The notes under the pieces: generated by a model
The model's database searches: none
Seen by the model: only the letters and a program-made list of their open reading frames with translations
What the model was told of the DNA's origin: nothing
Translations under genes and position numbers: made by a program
Shown here: piece after piece, positions 51,061 through 59,799 of the stretch
Layout: every line of letters begins with the position of its first letter
Position numbering within the stretch: position 1 is the first letter of the stretch
From: Pseudanabaena sp. lw0831
GTDB lineage: Bacteria > Cyanobacteriota > Cyanobacteriia > Pseudanabaenales > Pseudanabaenaceae
Direction of reading: 5' to 3'
NCBI RefSeq assembly: GCF_016584665.1
Contig: NZ_BBJB01000077.1
Location: 1 to 64,000, forward strand
DNA: 64,000 bases

Positions 51061-52850
51061 TGGGTTGCCATCATTTCTAATTCGTAGAGACTTGCGTACA
51101 AACCTTGTTTAGCAATCAGTTGATCGTGAGTGCCAGATTCGACTACTTCGCCTTGCTTAAGTACGAGAATGCGATCGACATTGCGAATCGTCGATAGACG
51201 GTGGGCAATGATGATTGTGGTGCGATTAATCAAAAGTCTATCTAAGGCTTGTTGAATCAAAAACTCGGTACTGACATCAAGGCTAGCCGTTGCTTCGTCT
51301 AGAATTAAAATTCTAGGATCGCGAATGGCGGCTCTGGCAAAAGCTAGCAATTGCTTTTGTCCACCAGAGAGATTTGTACCGCGCTCTCGGACTTGCGTTG
51401 CATAGGCTTCGGGTAGATCTTGAATGAAGCGATCAACATTCATCAGTTCGGCAGCTTCAACCACTTGCTCGATCGCATAGTCTTCACCGAGCGTAATATT
51501 GTCTTTTATATCACCAGAAAACAAAAAGGCATCTTGCAAAATCACACCCACACAACGCCGTAATTCCGCTTGGGGAATTTCGCGAATATCAATGCCATCA
51601 ATCAAAATTCTGCCTTTCGTTGGTTCATAAAGACGAGATAACAACCGAATAATTGAGCTTTTACCAGCACCCGTGGGGCCAACGAGGGCAATTTTTTCAC
51701 CTGCTTTGAGGGTGAAGGTAACATCCTTAAGGACATACTCATCAGGCTTGTAGCCAAACCAGACATGGTCAAAACAAATTTCGCCAGTGCCATCAAGGGG
51801 AAGAGTTTTGGGATATTCAGGATCGCGAATATCGATCGGTTCTTGCAAAATGGCGTTAATACGTTCAACCGCCGTAAATCCTGCTTGAATTGTGGTGAAT
51901 TTCTCAGCTAGTTGACGAATTGGGTCAAAGAGACGCTGTGAGAACAGGACAAAAGCTGATAGCTCACCGAAAGTAAGATTTTTCTGGACAATTTGTCCAC
52001 CTCCTAGCCAAAGTACACCAGCGATCGCTACTAGAGCAATCCATTCCAACGTTGCTGATACGGCGGAGTCATGAAAAACTGTGCGGTTTACCTCAGCCAC
52101 ATATTGCTGATTGACTTTGAGGTGTTGCGCGGAGTTAAACTTTTCGCGACGAAATAACTGAACGATACTCGCGCCAATAATATTTTCTTGAAGAATCGAG
52201 TTGAGTTCCGACAGGCGATCGCGGGCTTTGAAATTGGCTTTGCGATACTCGTACTGAAAATAAACAATTAATGCTGTAACTGGGATGACCATTGCTAAGA
52301 GCAACAGCGCTAAATCCCATCGCAGCAAGAACATAAATATCGCGATTGTCCCAATCGCTGCAAAATCGCTAAGGACACCCACCGCACCAGTCGCAAATAC
52401 ATCACCTAACGCTTCGACATCACTAGTTAAGCGTGTAATCAATTTGCCAACAGGTGTGCGATCAAAAAAACTAGTTGATAAGGAGGTAACGTGACGGAAC
52501 AAATCAGTGCGAATATCCGCCGTAATTTTTTGTCCGACCTCTTGTACCAAGTAGCCCTGCCAAGACTGAAACGCAAGACGGACTGCGATCGTCAATAGAA
52601 TGACTAAGCATATCCACCGCAAACCCAACAAATCGCCGCTTTTAATTGGACCATCGATGGCTTGCTGTACCAGAATTGGCTGGACGGCACTAGCGATCGA
52701 TAAAGGCACAAGTAAAAGCAGTGATATGACAAGCTGTTTAGAATTTTGCTTTGCGTAAGGCAATAAGCTCAACATCAATCGCCAGTCATTACTTTTGACT
52801 AGCTTTGAAGGCTGAGATTTGGCAGAGCTAGCGTTGGAAGTGTTGATCAC
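51057..52850 (-). CDS. ABC exporter half-transporter (MsbA/ABCB-like)
   Basis: The 597-residue protein has six membrane helices (about 30-330) followed by the ATPase domain: Walker A GPTGAGKSS, signature LSGGQKQ, Walker B ILILDEATASLD and the H-loop IIAHRLST. It works as a dimer exporting lipids, drugs or peptides; the substrate is unknown. It starts with GTG, which overlaps the psbI stop (TAGTG), so its translation may be coupled to psbI. Confidence 0.93.
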   Translation of the reverse strand: MINTSNASSAKSQPSKLVKSNDWRLMLSLLPYAKQNSKQLVISLLLLVPLSIASAVQPILVQQAIDGPIKSGDLLGLRWICLVILLTIAVRLAFQSWQGYLVQEVGQKITADIRTDLFRHVTSLSTSFFDRTPVGKLITRLTSDVEALGDVFATGAVGVLSDFAAIGTIAIFMFLLRWDLALLLLAMVIPVTALIVYFQYEYRKANFKARDRLSELNSILQENIIGASIVQLFRREKFNSAQHLKVNQQYVAEVNRTVFHDSAVSATLEWIALVAIAGVLWLGGGQIVQKNLTFGELSAFVLFSQRLFDPIRQLAEKFTTIQAGFTAVERINAILQEPIDIRDPEYPKTLPLDGTGEICFDHVWFGYKPDEYVLKDVTFTLKAGEKIALVGPTGAGKSSIIRLLSRLYEPTKGRILIDGIDIREIPQAELRRCVGVILQDAFLFSGDIKDNITLGEDYAIEQVVEAAELMNVDRFIQDLPEAYATQVRERGTNLSGGQKQLLAFARAAIRDPRILILDEATASLDVSTEFLIQQALDRLLINRTTIIIAHRLSTIRNVDRILVLKQGEVVESGTHDQLIAKQGLYASLYELEMMATH

Positions 52851-52966
52851 TATTCGAGATCCCTGTTACCTGGGTTGCGAGATGGATCGCTATTGAGGAA
52901 GCCAAATACGAACAAGCTGATAAAGAATATGACAGTGATGTAGACCACTATTTTTAAAGTGAGCAT
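52850..52966 (-). CDS. psbI: Photosystem II reaction centre protein I
   Basis: This 38-residue ORF reads [19 protein letters not shown], then [13 protein letters not shown] and GNRDLE, which is canonical PsbI: one membrane helix and the conserved DPxRNPG..DLE C-terminus. A ribosome site (CGGAG) precedes the ATG. PsbI sits next to D1 and CP43 in PSII and helps assembly and stability. It was found by reading the intergenic region; its TAG overlaps the GTG of the ABC exporter gene. Confidence 0.97.
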   Translation of the reverse strand: MLTLKIVVYITVIFFISLFVFGFLNSDPSRNPGNRDLE

Positions 52967-53121
52967 AAATAAATAATCTCCGTATAAATATCTAAAAATT
53001 TATCCTATGTTCAATCTTATAGGAAAAGATGGGAATTCCTTATACTTGCTTAAGATCCGCTATTTACTATTAAGTATAAATACTTAAAATCTAGAATTAG
53101 GGGAAGTCTGTCACATTGCTT

Positions 53122-53793
53122 TTAGGTTGGAAAGACTTGTCCTAAAAGTTGCGATCGCTCGATATATAGGGATACTTGAGATGCGATCGCCTTTAATAGC
53201 TTTTCATCTAAAGCTGAATAAGCAAGGGTAATTTCTTGCACATTCTCCGCTGTAATTGAAATATCTTGAACTTTACGATTTATTAACTGAAAAACCCCGA
53301 TCGTACTTTTTTGCCAGTCAAACATGGGAACGGCTAGAACAGAGCGGGTGTGGTATTCAAGATCATAATCAAACGTCTTGTGGTGTTGATATATCGCATC
53401 ATCTGGTAAATCATGGGCATCGGATAGATTCAGCGTCTCGCCCGTCATCGCCACATAGCCCACGATACTATCTTGATTTAGTGGAACTGCAAAGTTGACC
53501 AGCGATCGCTCAGGCTGCGAGTCATTTTGAGCAACTTCAAAGCAGACTGTATGGACTGGGGCAGAGCGATCGATTAGATAAATACTACCTGCGTCACTTG
53601 CCGTCATTTTGCGAGTTGTCGCTAATGCTAACTCTAAAAAAGCTCTTAAGTCATTACTACTAGATAAAGACATGGATAAAGCCAACAGATCATCAAGCAA
53701 GCATTTGTAATAATGCAGATGCTCTAAGACCTGAAGATTGGAGGGGGAAATATCTTCAGATGTATCTGGTTGCCAGCCTAAATCAGGAATCAT
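53122..53793 (-). CDS. GAF-domain protein
   Basis: The start at 53793 (223 residues, MIPDLGWQPDTSEDI) is preferred over 53832. One GAF domain of the phosphodiesterase type fills residues about 55-205 (SDAGSIYLID, FAVPLNQDSIVGYVAMTGE, RSVLAVPMFDWQKSTIGVFQLINRK). No output domain is attached, so it may regulate a partner by binding a cyclic nucleotide or other small ligand. The ligand is not predictable; the cAMP-rich neighbourhood is suggestive only. Confidence 0.85.
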   Translation of the reverse strand: MIPDLGWQPDTSEDISPSNLQVLEHLHYYKCLLDDLLALSMSLSSSNDLRAFLELALATTRKMTASDAGSIYLIDRSAPVHTVCFEVAQNDSQPERSLVNFAVPLNQDSIVGYVAMTGETLNLSDAHDLPDDAIYQHHKTFDYDLEYHTRSVLAVPMFDWQKSTIGVFQLINRKVQDISITAENVQEITLAYSALDEKLLKAIASQVSLYIERSQLLGQVFPT

Positions 53794-53986
53794 GGATCTC
53801 GCCAATATCTTTAATAATGTCCCGCTCAGCACAAATAATACCTATTCTCAAAACGGCGTTGTCATTTTGAGAATCCAAAAACCTTAATGAGCTTGTTTTA
53901 TAACAAAATTTTGGAAATTTAGTCTTAGCAGCACAAGCTATCCGAATAATACTAGCAAAATCACATCAGAAAATTACTAAAAACAT

Positions 53987-54024
53987 AAAGTAAAGGGCAA
54001 GCGCTTGGTGCTGCCCTTTACTTT
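53987..54024. terminator. Hairpin downstream of amt
   Basis: Arms AAAGTAAAGGGCA flank AGCGCTTGGTGC near the amt stop codon. Confidence 0.75.
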
Positions 54025-54026
54025 AT

Positions 54027-55481
54027 TTAGTCTTCTTCGTCATCATCAAATTGCAGATCATCGATTGGATAGACATCTGGCCAAGCCGATGCACCATGTT
54101 CGTAAACATCAATACCAATGCGATCGGCTTCAGGATTGACTCGTAACAGTCCAACAGCATTGAGTGCGCCAAACATTAAAAATGAGAATATAACAACAAA
54201 GATGATAATCGCTACTTCACCACCGAGTTGTACTCCGAGCAAATCAAAACCTCCTCCTAGGAATAGACCAGCTTTTTTATTCATCGTTAATGCTGGGTGT
54301 CCAAATAAGCCAACACAGATTATGCCCATCATGCCGCATACGCCATGCACCGCAAATGCGCCAACAGGATCGTCAATTTCAAACCATTCAATAACATCTA
54401 CAGCAACGAGTACAAGGACACCAGCCACTGCGCCAATTAAAGCTGCCGCCCAAGGCATGACATAAGCACAGCCTGCCGTAATCGCGACTAAACCAGCGAG
54501 TGAGCCGTTTAGTCCACAGAATAAGTGCCACTGACGAATGCGAAAGTAAATGTAGAGAAATGCGGTCATCGCCCCAGCCGAAGCAGCTAGAGTCGTATTA
54601 ACAACAATCAATCCCGCTAGTCCAGGATTACTGAGCGTCAGGGTTGAACCAGCATTAAACCCATACCAACCAAACCATAAAATCATCGTGCCAATCGTGG
54701 CATAGCCTAGATTATGAGCTGGTGGGATTTGTCCCCATACCCGATCGGGGCGAGGACCGAGAATATATGCACCAACCAAAGCTGTCCACCCACCCACAGT
54801 ATGTACGGCAGCATCTCCTGCAAAATCATGGAAGCCGAGCTTATATAACCAACCACCATTGTTCCAAGCCCAATGCACGACTATGGGATACATTACAGCT
54901 CCCATGATAAAGGCGTAAATTAAGTCGCCTTTAAAATCAGTCCGCTCAGCCATTGACCCTGTGGTGATCGTACTCGCGGTTGCGGAAAAAGCAAACTGAA
55001 AGAAGAAAAGGGTGAATGTACTAACTGGCGCAGTCGAACCGCCCGCCCCCATTGCATATTCGATCGCGCCATTACTGATCGTCAATGCGTTATTTAAAAA
55101 GAACCCGTCTGTCCCAAAAAAACCATTGCTAGTTGTACCGAAGGCGATCGCAAAACCCGTAACCCACCATGCTAAGAGGGTAATAGCCGCATCAACAAAG
55201 TTTTCGGCAAGTGTATTTACAACCCCAGTCTGTCTGACTAGCCCTGCCTCCAGCATGGCAAATCCACATTGCATAAAAAACACTAAAAACCCTGTGATTA
55301 GTACCCAACCAGTATCAACCGATAGCTTTAGCTCATTTGTGCTTTTAGTTAAAGATTCCAATGTCCCCGTCTCGATCGCATGGGAGATCGTTGGCGTAAA
55401 TGCAGCAAATATCGCTGCCCCGATCGAGATCGCTAAAAAACGCGCCAAATAATTCTTTCTTTTTGTTGTCACTTTTGCCAT
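54027..55481 (-). CDS. amt: Ammonium transporter
   Basis: The 484-residue protein begins with a cleavable-looking signal (MAKVTTKRKNYLARFLAISIG...). It continues with 11 membrane helices of the Amt fold: FFMQCGFAMLEAGLVR, NGGWLYKLGFHDFAGDAAVH, the HTVGGW motif, and the second pore His in AFAVHGVCGMMG. It imports ammonium/ammonia. The C-terminal tail is short and acidic. No glnB/glnK gene is adjacent, and I found no clear NtcA box (GTA-N8-TAC) upstream. Confidence 0.96.
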   Translation of the reverse strand: MAKVTTKRKNYLARFLAISIGAAIFAAFTPTISHAIETGTLESLTKSTNELKLSVDTGWVLITGFLVFFMQCGFAMLEAGLVRQTGVVNTLAENFVDAAITLLAWWVTGFAIAFGTTSNGFFGTDGFFLNNALTISNGAIEYAMGAGGSTAPVSTFTLFFFQFAFSATASTITTGSMAERTDFKGDLIYAFIMGAVMYPIVVHWAWNNGGWLYKLGFHDFAGDAAVHTVGGWTALVGAYILGPRPDRVWGQIPPAHNLGYATIGTMILWFGWYGFNAGSTLTLSNPGLAGLIVVNTTLAASAGAMTAFLYIYFRIRQWHLFCGLNGSLAGLVAITAGCAYVMPWAAALIGAVAGVLVLVAVDVIEWFEIDDPVGAFAVHGVCGMMGIICVGLFGHPALTMNKKAGLFLGGGFDLLGVQLGGEVAIIIFVVIFSFLMFGALNAVGLLRVNPEADRIGIDVYEHGASAWPDVYPIDDLQFDDDEED

Positions 55482-55555
55482 GATTTAGATCCATACACCA
55501 CTATTTGGATTGTTGAGTATTTAAATCTTGTCTTGAAGATTTTAGATTGGCTGCT

Positions 55556-55658
55556 AAGTACCCTAAAACAATTAAAAATTCATAGCCAAAATCTGTATCG
55601 CCCGCATATCTGGGGGCAAAGATTTTTGGGTTTTATATTTAATTGTTCTAGGGTACTT
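55556..55658. repeat. Palindromic repeat element, copy 1
   Basis: The ends AAGTACCCTAAAACAATT and their complement match at 20 of 21 positions. The inner part (CCAAAATCTGTATCGCCCGC) is imperfectly paired. It is homologous to 59051-59154. Confidence 0.8.
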
Positions 55659-55933
55659 AAAACATCAACGAGATTAATCATTGCAGGATGATGATTTGAT
55701 CGGTTGATGCTTTTTATAAAGTTTTATTCCCCTAAAATCTGTTAATCCGTCGCTTATCCCCTTAATCAAATTTTCAGAGGCTGCTAGAGAAATAACAGCA
55801 AAGTTAATTTTGCAAATAGACGTAAGTTTAACCCTACTTTCTTATACGTTTAAAGGATGATCTATGAAAGTGTCGATAAGTACAGTCAACCTTGTGGGGG
55901 TTGCAACGATAGTCTGCAGGTTTTACCAGTACG

Positions 55934-55994
55934 TGTGATCGATGTCACAGTAAGCATGTTTAACGATCGCAGTTTTGTTGTGAGCTGAGTCACT
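55934..55994. promoter_or_regulatory. Two CRP-type binding sites
   Basis: TGTGATCGATGTCACA at 55934-55949 is a canonical TGTGA-N6-TCACA site. TGTGAGCTGAGTCACT at 55979-55994 matches in nine of ten consensus bases, with centres 45 bp apart. Cyanobacterial CRP homologues (SyCRP1 type) bind this consensus with cAMP. The nearest downstream feature on the plus strand is a terminator at 56055, then the MBL-fold gene. Confidence 0.7.
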
Positions 55995-56005
55995 ACTAAC
56001 AGCAG

Positions 56006-56083
56006 AAAAAAGAAAGATACTCTACTCACTAGCGACGTATCTACATAATTTCTCCCCGCAAGAATGCCTCCTGCGGGTTTTTT
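56006..56083 (+). ncRNA. Candidate small RNA or terminated leader
   Basis: A short transcript is suggested by CRP sites upstream, a possible -10 (TACTAA at 55994-55999), a stem AGATAC/GTATCT (about 56025-56052) and a strong terminator at its end. There is no ORF and no known RNA family recognised; it does not carry the Yfr1 core. Existence as an RNA is inference. Confidence 0.35.
56055..56083 (+). terminator. Rho-independent terminator
   Basis: CCCGCA and TGCGGG form a stem followed by TTTTTT. No coding gene ends here on the plus strand, so it must end a non-coding transcript or attenuate the MBL gene. Confidence 0.85.
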
Positions 56084-56087
56084 ATGT

Positions 56088-56128
56088 CAAAAGATAGAGA
56101 CTGCGCTTTGCTCAGTCTCTATCTTTTG
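56088..56128. repeat. Hairpin in the MBL-gene leader
   Basis: CAAAAGATAGAGACTG pairs with its complement around GC-TTT-GC. It lies between the terminator and the MBL start, which argues against the in-frame start at 56084. Confidence 0.8.
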
Positions 56129-56182
56129 GATCGTAAACAATTCGTTACAATATTATGTAGAAATTTACCAACGCAAAAAACT

Positions 56183-56959
56183 ATGTACCTAACATGGCTA
56201 GACAGTAATTCTTGGCTGATCGAGATTGCAGGCAAACGGATCTTGCTTGATCCTTGGCTAGTTGATGCCCTGATGTTTGGTAATGCTGCGTGGTTTTTCA
56301 AATCTGAGCGACGGACACCAAGAGAAATACCAAAAAATATTGATTTGATTTTGCTGTCACAGGGCTTGCCAGATCACGCTCACCCTGCAACGCTTAAGCA
56401 ACTCGATCGCCAAATTCCTGTGGTAGGTTCACCGAGTGCTGCCAAACTAGTTAGGGAATTGGAGTATAAGCAAGTTACAGCTCTTGCTCATGGTGAAGTA
56501 TTTAGCATTCCCAATCTTCTAGAAATTAGAGCCGTTCTGGGTTCTCCCACTGGGCCAAACACCTTTGAGAATGGCTATATTTTGAAGGATCTCGTGGAAG
56601 GAACTTCTATTTATTACGAACCTCACGGCTATCATGCCGCCGCAATTCAAGAATTTGCACCTGTTGATGTGGTGATCACACCCACAATTGATTTGAAGTT
56701 GCCTCTAATTGGTACAGTCATCAAAGGACAGCAAGGTGCTGTGCAGGTTGCGAAGTGGCTGAAGCCTCAAGTAATGTTGCCAACTGCGGCAGGTGGCGAT
56801 TTGACCTATAGCGGGTTCTTGCTAAATATTTTGAAGGCAGAAGGAACGATAGATTCTTTGCGATCGCTATTTATAGAAAATAATATTTCCACACAAGTGA
56901 TTGAGCCTAAACCTTGGGAACGCTTTGAAGTCAAGCTCCAGAAATTAGCCGTTATATAA
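56183..56959 (+). CDS. MBL-fold hydrolase-like protein with altered metal site
   Basis: The 258-residue protein starts at 56183 (MYLTWLDSNSWLIEI). The fold fits metallo-beta-lactamase hydrolases (KRILLDPWLVDAL, IDLILLSQGLPDHAHPATLK). Where the family has HxHxDH this protein has QGLPDHAH, so the first two His ligands are absent and only Asp-His remain. It may be a non-canonical or inactive hydrolase. An in-frame start at 56084 would run through a hairpin and is rejected. Confidence 0.82.
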   Translation: MYLTWLDSNSWLIEIAGKRILLDPWLVDALMFGNAAWFFKSERRTPREIPKNIDLILLSQGLPDHAHPATLKQLDRQIPVVGSPSAAKLVRELEYKQVTALAHGEVFSIPNLLEIRAVLGSPTGPNTFENGYILKDLVEGTSIYYEPHGYHAAAIQEFAPVDVVITPTIDLKLPLIGTVIKGQQGAVQVAKWLKPQVMLPTAAGGDLTYSGFLLNILKAEGTIDSLRSLFIENNISTQVIEPKPWERFEVKLQKLAVI

Positions 56960-56992
56960 AAAAGGGAGCGCTAAGCGCTCCCTTTTTTATAT
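56954..56992. terminator. Hairpin between MBL gene and ftsH
   Basis: ATATAAAAAAGGGAGCGC pairs with its complement; it contains the MBL stop codon and ends 3 bp from the ftsH stop codon. Confidence 0.85.
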
Positions 56993-56994
56993 TT

Positions 56995-58887
56995 TTAGAA
57001 CTTGACTGAAGCAGTTTTCTTTTCAGGTAGTTGCGTGTATTCGGCAACGATTTTACGAAACTCTTCGCCGTCTAAAGTCTCTACATCTAGCAGAATATCG
57101 ACTAGGCGATCGCACAAGTCACGATTTTCTTCGATCAAGCGCTTGGCGGTGTCGTAACAGGTTTGGGCAATCTGACGAATTTGACGATCAATGCGATCGC
57201 CTAGTTTGACCGAATAATCATTTTGAGGCATCATATTGCGTCCCAAAAAGACCTCGCCGCTTTCGCTTTCGAGTGCGCCCAAACCCAAATCAGACATGCC
57301 AAATTGAGTCACCATCAATCGCGTTAGCCTTGCGACTTGCTGAAAATCGCCCGATGCACCTGTGGTAATTTCAGCATCACCAAAGACTACTTCTTCGGCA
57401 GCTCTACCACCGAGCATCATTGTAATTGTGTCCAGAATCTGCGATCGCGACTCTAGACCATATTCTTCATCGGGCACACCTTTGGCAAACCCACCAATAC
57501 CGCCAGAGCGAGGCACGATGGTGATTTTGTCGAGCAAAGATGCATTTTTAAGCAAGGTCATTACTAGGGCATGACCAACTTCGTGATAGGCAACCAAACG
57601 TTTTTTGGAGCTATCGAGCATTGGTTTCATGGTTAACCCAATGGTAATGCGATCGATCGCATCGGCAATTTCTAGTTCCCCAATCGCCTCTTTATAACGA
57701 CGTGCTGCCAAGATTGCTGCTTCGTTTAACAGGTTAGCCAAGTCCGCACCTGCAAACCCAGGAGTCAAACGAGCTACTGACTCAAGGGAGACACTTTCCT
57801 CAAGTTTTTTGTTGCGGGCATGGACTTTGAGGATTTCTTGACGACCTTTATAGTCGGGATAGTCAACTGTAATTTGGCGATCAAAACGACCTGGTCTGAG
57901 CAAAGCGCTATCTAGTACATCAGGGCGGTTAGTTGCGGCTACGACGATCACACCCGAATTACCTTGAAATCCGTCCATTTCCGTGAGCATTTGGTTTAGG
58001 GTTTGCTCACGCTCATCGTTGCCGCCGCCGATGCCCGATCCACGTTGCCGACCGACTGCATCAATTTCATCTATGAAAATGATACATGGAGCATTATCTT
58101 TGGCTTTTTGGAATAAATCACGGACGCGGGAAGCACCCACACCCACAAACATTTCTACAAACTCTGAACCTGACAGCGAAAAGAAAGGAACCCCCGCCTC
58201 TCCTGCGATCGCCTTGGCTAATAGGGTCTTACCTGTCCCTGGAGGACCAATCAGCAAAACGCCCTTAGGGATTTTTGCGCCAACCGCCGTAAAGCGATCG
58301 GGCTGTTTAAGAAATGTAACGACTTCCTGTAATTCTTCTTTTGCCGTATCAATCCCCGCCACATCCTCAAACATGATCCCCGTTTTTGCTTCAGGAGAGA
58401 ACCTTGCCTTAGTTTTGCCAAAGCTGAGGGTCTGTCCAGGCCCACCAGGAGCATTGCTGAGGCGGCGTAACACCATTAGTAATATGAAAATCAACAGCAT
58501 TGGCACAAAAAATGTACTCACCAGTTGCCAAATTAAGGTTGGCTGCTGAGGAGCTTTCACCGCTGTATCGACACTATTTTCCCGTAGAGCCTTCATTAAC
58601 TCGGTATTGCCATCACGGGCAATTAAGTCAACCCTGACCTTGCGCCCATCTTTCAAAACTGCTTCTGCGGCAAGCCCGTTGCTTTCTAAATCGATTTTTT
58701 GAACTCGATTTTCTTTCACATTCGCGAGCAGCTCGGTATAGCTGATAGTCACAGCGCTTTCAGCATCAGCTTGTGCAGATACTGGTAAGGTGGTCGCTAC
58801 ACTTTGCAATATGGCTAAACTTACGACTGTTGTTTTGACGCGCCGCCAAAAGTTTGCCAAAAAGATTTTTTTTCCAGAAGACATCAC
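56995..58887 (-). CDS. ftsH: ATP-dependent zinc metalloprotease FtsH
   Basis: The 630-residue protein has two N-terminal membrane helices, with an extracytoplasmic segment between them, then an AAA domain (Walker A GPPGTGKT, Walker [20 protein letters not shown] region) and the peptidase zinc motif HEVGH with a distal Asp. It forms thylakoid or plasma-membrane hexamers that degrade damaged membrane proteins such as photodamaged D1. HEVGH in place of the commoner HEAGH keeps both His and Glu. Which of the four cyanobacterial FtsH types it is cannot be told from sequence alone. Confidence 0.97.
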   Translation of the reverse strand: MMSSGKKIFLANFWRRVKTTVVSLAILQSVATTLPVSAQADAESAVTISYTELLANVKENRVQKIDLESNGLAAEAVLKDGRKVRVDLIARDGNTELMKALRENSVDTAVKAPQQPTLIWQLVSTFFVPMLLIFILLMVLRRLSNAPGGPGQTLSFGKTKARFSPEAKTGIMFEDVAGIDTAKEELQEVVTFLKQPDRFTAVGAKIPKGVLLIGPPGTGKTLLAKAIAGEAGVPFFSLSGSEFVEMFVGVGASRVRDLFQKAKDNAPCIIFIDEIDAVGRQRGSGIGGGNDEREQTLNQMLTEMDGFQGNSGVIVVAATNRPDVLDSALLRPGRFDRQITVDYPDYKGRQEILKVHARNKKLEESVSLESVARLTPGFAGADLANLLNEAAILAARRYKEAIGELEIADAIDRITIGLTMKPMLDSSKKRLVAYHEVGHALVMTLLKNASLLDKITIVPRSGGIGGFAKGVPDEEYGLESRSQILDTITMMLGGRAAEEVVFGDAEITTGASGDFQQVARLTRLMVTQFGMSDLGLGALESESGEVFLGRNMMPQNDYSVKLGDRIDRQIRQIAQTCYDTAKRLIEENRDLCDRLVDILLDVETLDGEEFRKIVAEYTQLPEKKTASVKF

Positions 58888-58982
58888 TGCCTGTCGCTCC
58901 TTATTGCCCCGTCGATGCGGTAATCGGTTGACTTAACTATTTAACTAGTCTAATGCATTAGCTTAAAACCTGTCATACAGAT

Positions 58983-59025
58983 AAACCCAGAAGAATAGTT
59001 GCGCGTCAACAATTCTTCTGGGTTT
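58983..59025 (-). repeat. Hairpin upstream of ftsH
   Basis: AAACCCAGAAGAAT pairs with its complement around a GTTGCGCGTCAAC core. Confidence 0.75.
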
Positions 59026-59050
59026 TAGCGCAAACTTAACTGGCGACAGC

Positions 59051-59154
59051 TAAGTACCTCGACATAATTAAAAAAACAAAGCCAAAATCTGTATCGCCCG
59101 CGCAGCGGGCGATACAGATTTTGGGTTTTATATTTAATTGTGCCTAGCCACTTA
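59051..59154. repeat. Palindromic repeat element, copy 2
   Basis: The ends TAAGTAC..ATAATTAAA and complement flank a perfect inner stem CCAAAATCTGTATCGCCCGC with a GCA loop. It is homologous to 55556-55658 and shares arms with 8331-8369. Confidence 0.85.
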
Positions 59155-59186
59155 GTATGAAAACTTTATTCAGAAAGGAAAAAATA

Positions 59187-59585
59187 ATGAATTGGATTGT
59201 TGCCAAGATTAAATGGATTATGCTTGTGTCTGGTTTGCTGACTTGCACATTGTTTTATGCCGCGATCGCACCACAAGCAGCACTGCGATCTACATTTGGC
59301 GATTCTTTAGAGGGGCAACTCGCAGAAATTATCGTGCGTAACTGGGGCGCGTTGATTACGCTAGTCGGTGTAATGCAAATTTATGGAGCATTTAACCCTC
59401 CGATGCGGAGATTTGTTTTGGTTATAGCATGTGTTAGCAAGTTGACTTTTATTAGCTTAGTCCTGATTTACGGTAGACAATATCTCGCACAAGCAGGGCT
59501 TGCGATCGCGATCGATTCGGTAATGGTCATACTGTTTATCATTTATATGTTTAGCGATCGTCAAAAAGTCACCAAGAAAATATAG
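59187..59585 (+). CDS. Small four-helix membrane protein of unknown function
   Basis: The start at 59187 (132 residues) has an AGGAA ribosome site. The protein has four hydrophobic segments and short polar loops (IKWIMLVSGLLTCTLFYAAI, NWGALITLVGVMQIYGAFNP). It is not a family I can name. It is monocistronic with a strong hairpin at its 3' end. Confidence 0.75.
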   Translation: MNWIVAKIKWIMLVSGLLTCTLFYAAIAPQAALRSTFGDSLEGQLAEIIVRNWGALITLVGVMQIYGAFNPPMRRFVLVIACVSKLTFISLVLIYGRQYLAQAGLAIAIDSVMVILFIIYMFSDRQKVTKKI

Positions 59586-59593
59586 CGACATTA

Positions 59594-59648
59594 AAACCAA
59601 TTTTGAGGTTTTCAGCGCCGCAGGCGCTGAAAACCTCAAAATTGGTTT
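59594..59648 (+). terminator. Perfect 26-bp hairpin
   Basis: The arm begins AAACCAATTTTGAGGTTTTC with a CAGCGCC-GCA-GGCGCTG core. It follows the small membrane protein gene. Confidence 0.85.
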
Positions 59649-59799
59649 CAAAATTGAGAATCGCCTCTCTAATTTTTTGGGTTTTATGTTAAGAAGCGTA
59701 GCAATTCTAGAGAAAGATAGATTTACTTCATATTCTCTATAGCGCTATGAGACAATTACAATAAAATACACGCAAGCAACGCTACGCATATTCATATCC

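Noticed and set aside
54118-55452. Long plus-strand ORFs (115 and 146 residues) across amt
   Set aside because: They are antisense to the well-conserved Amt frame and low in complexity; shadow frames.
55482-55860. NtcA site controlling amt
   Set aside because: I looked for GTA-N8-TAC. The closest, near 55826 (GTA..TAC), has ten bases between the half-sites, so no consensus site is supported.
56084-56182. N-terminal extension of the MBL protein from ATG 56084
   Set aside because: The extension overlaps a perfect hairpin of the intergenic family and precedes the conserved MBL start MYLTWLDSN at 56183.
57983-58549. 188-residue plus-strand ORF within ftsH
   Set aside because: It is antisense to the AAA domain of FtsH; its length reflects codon composition, not a gene.
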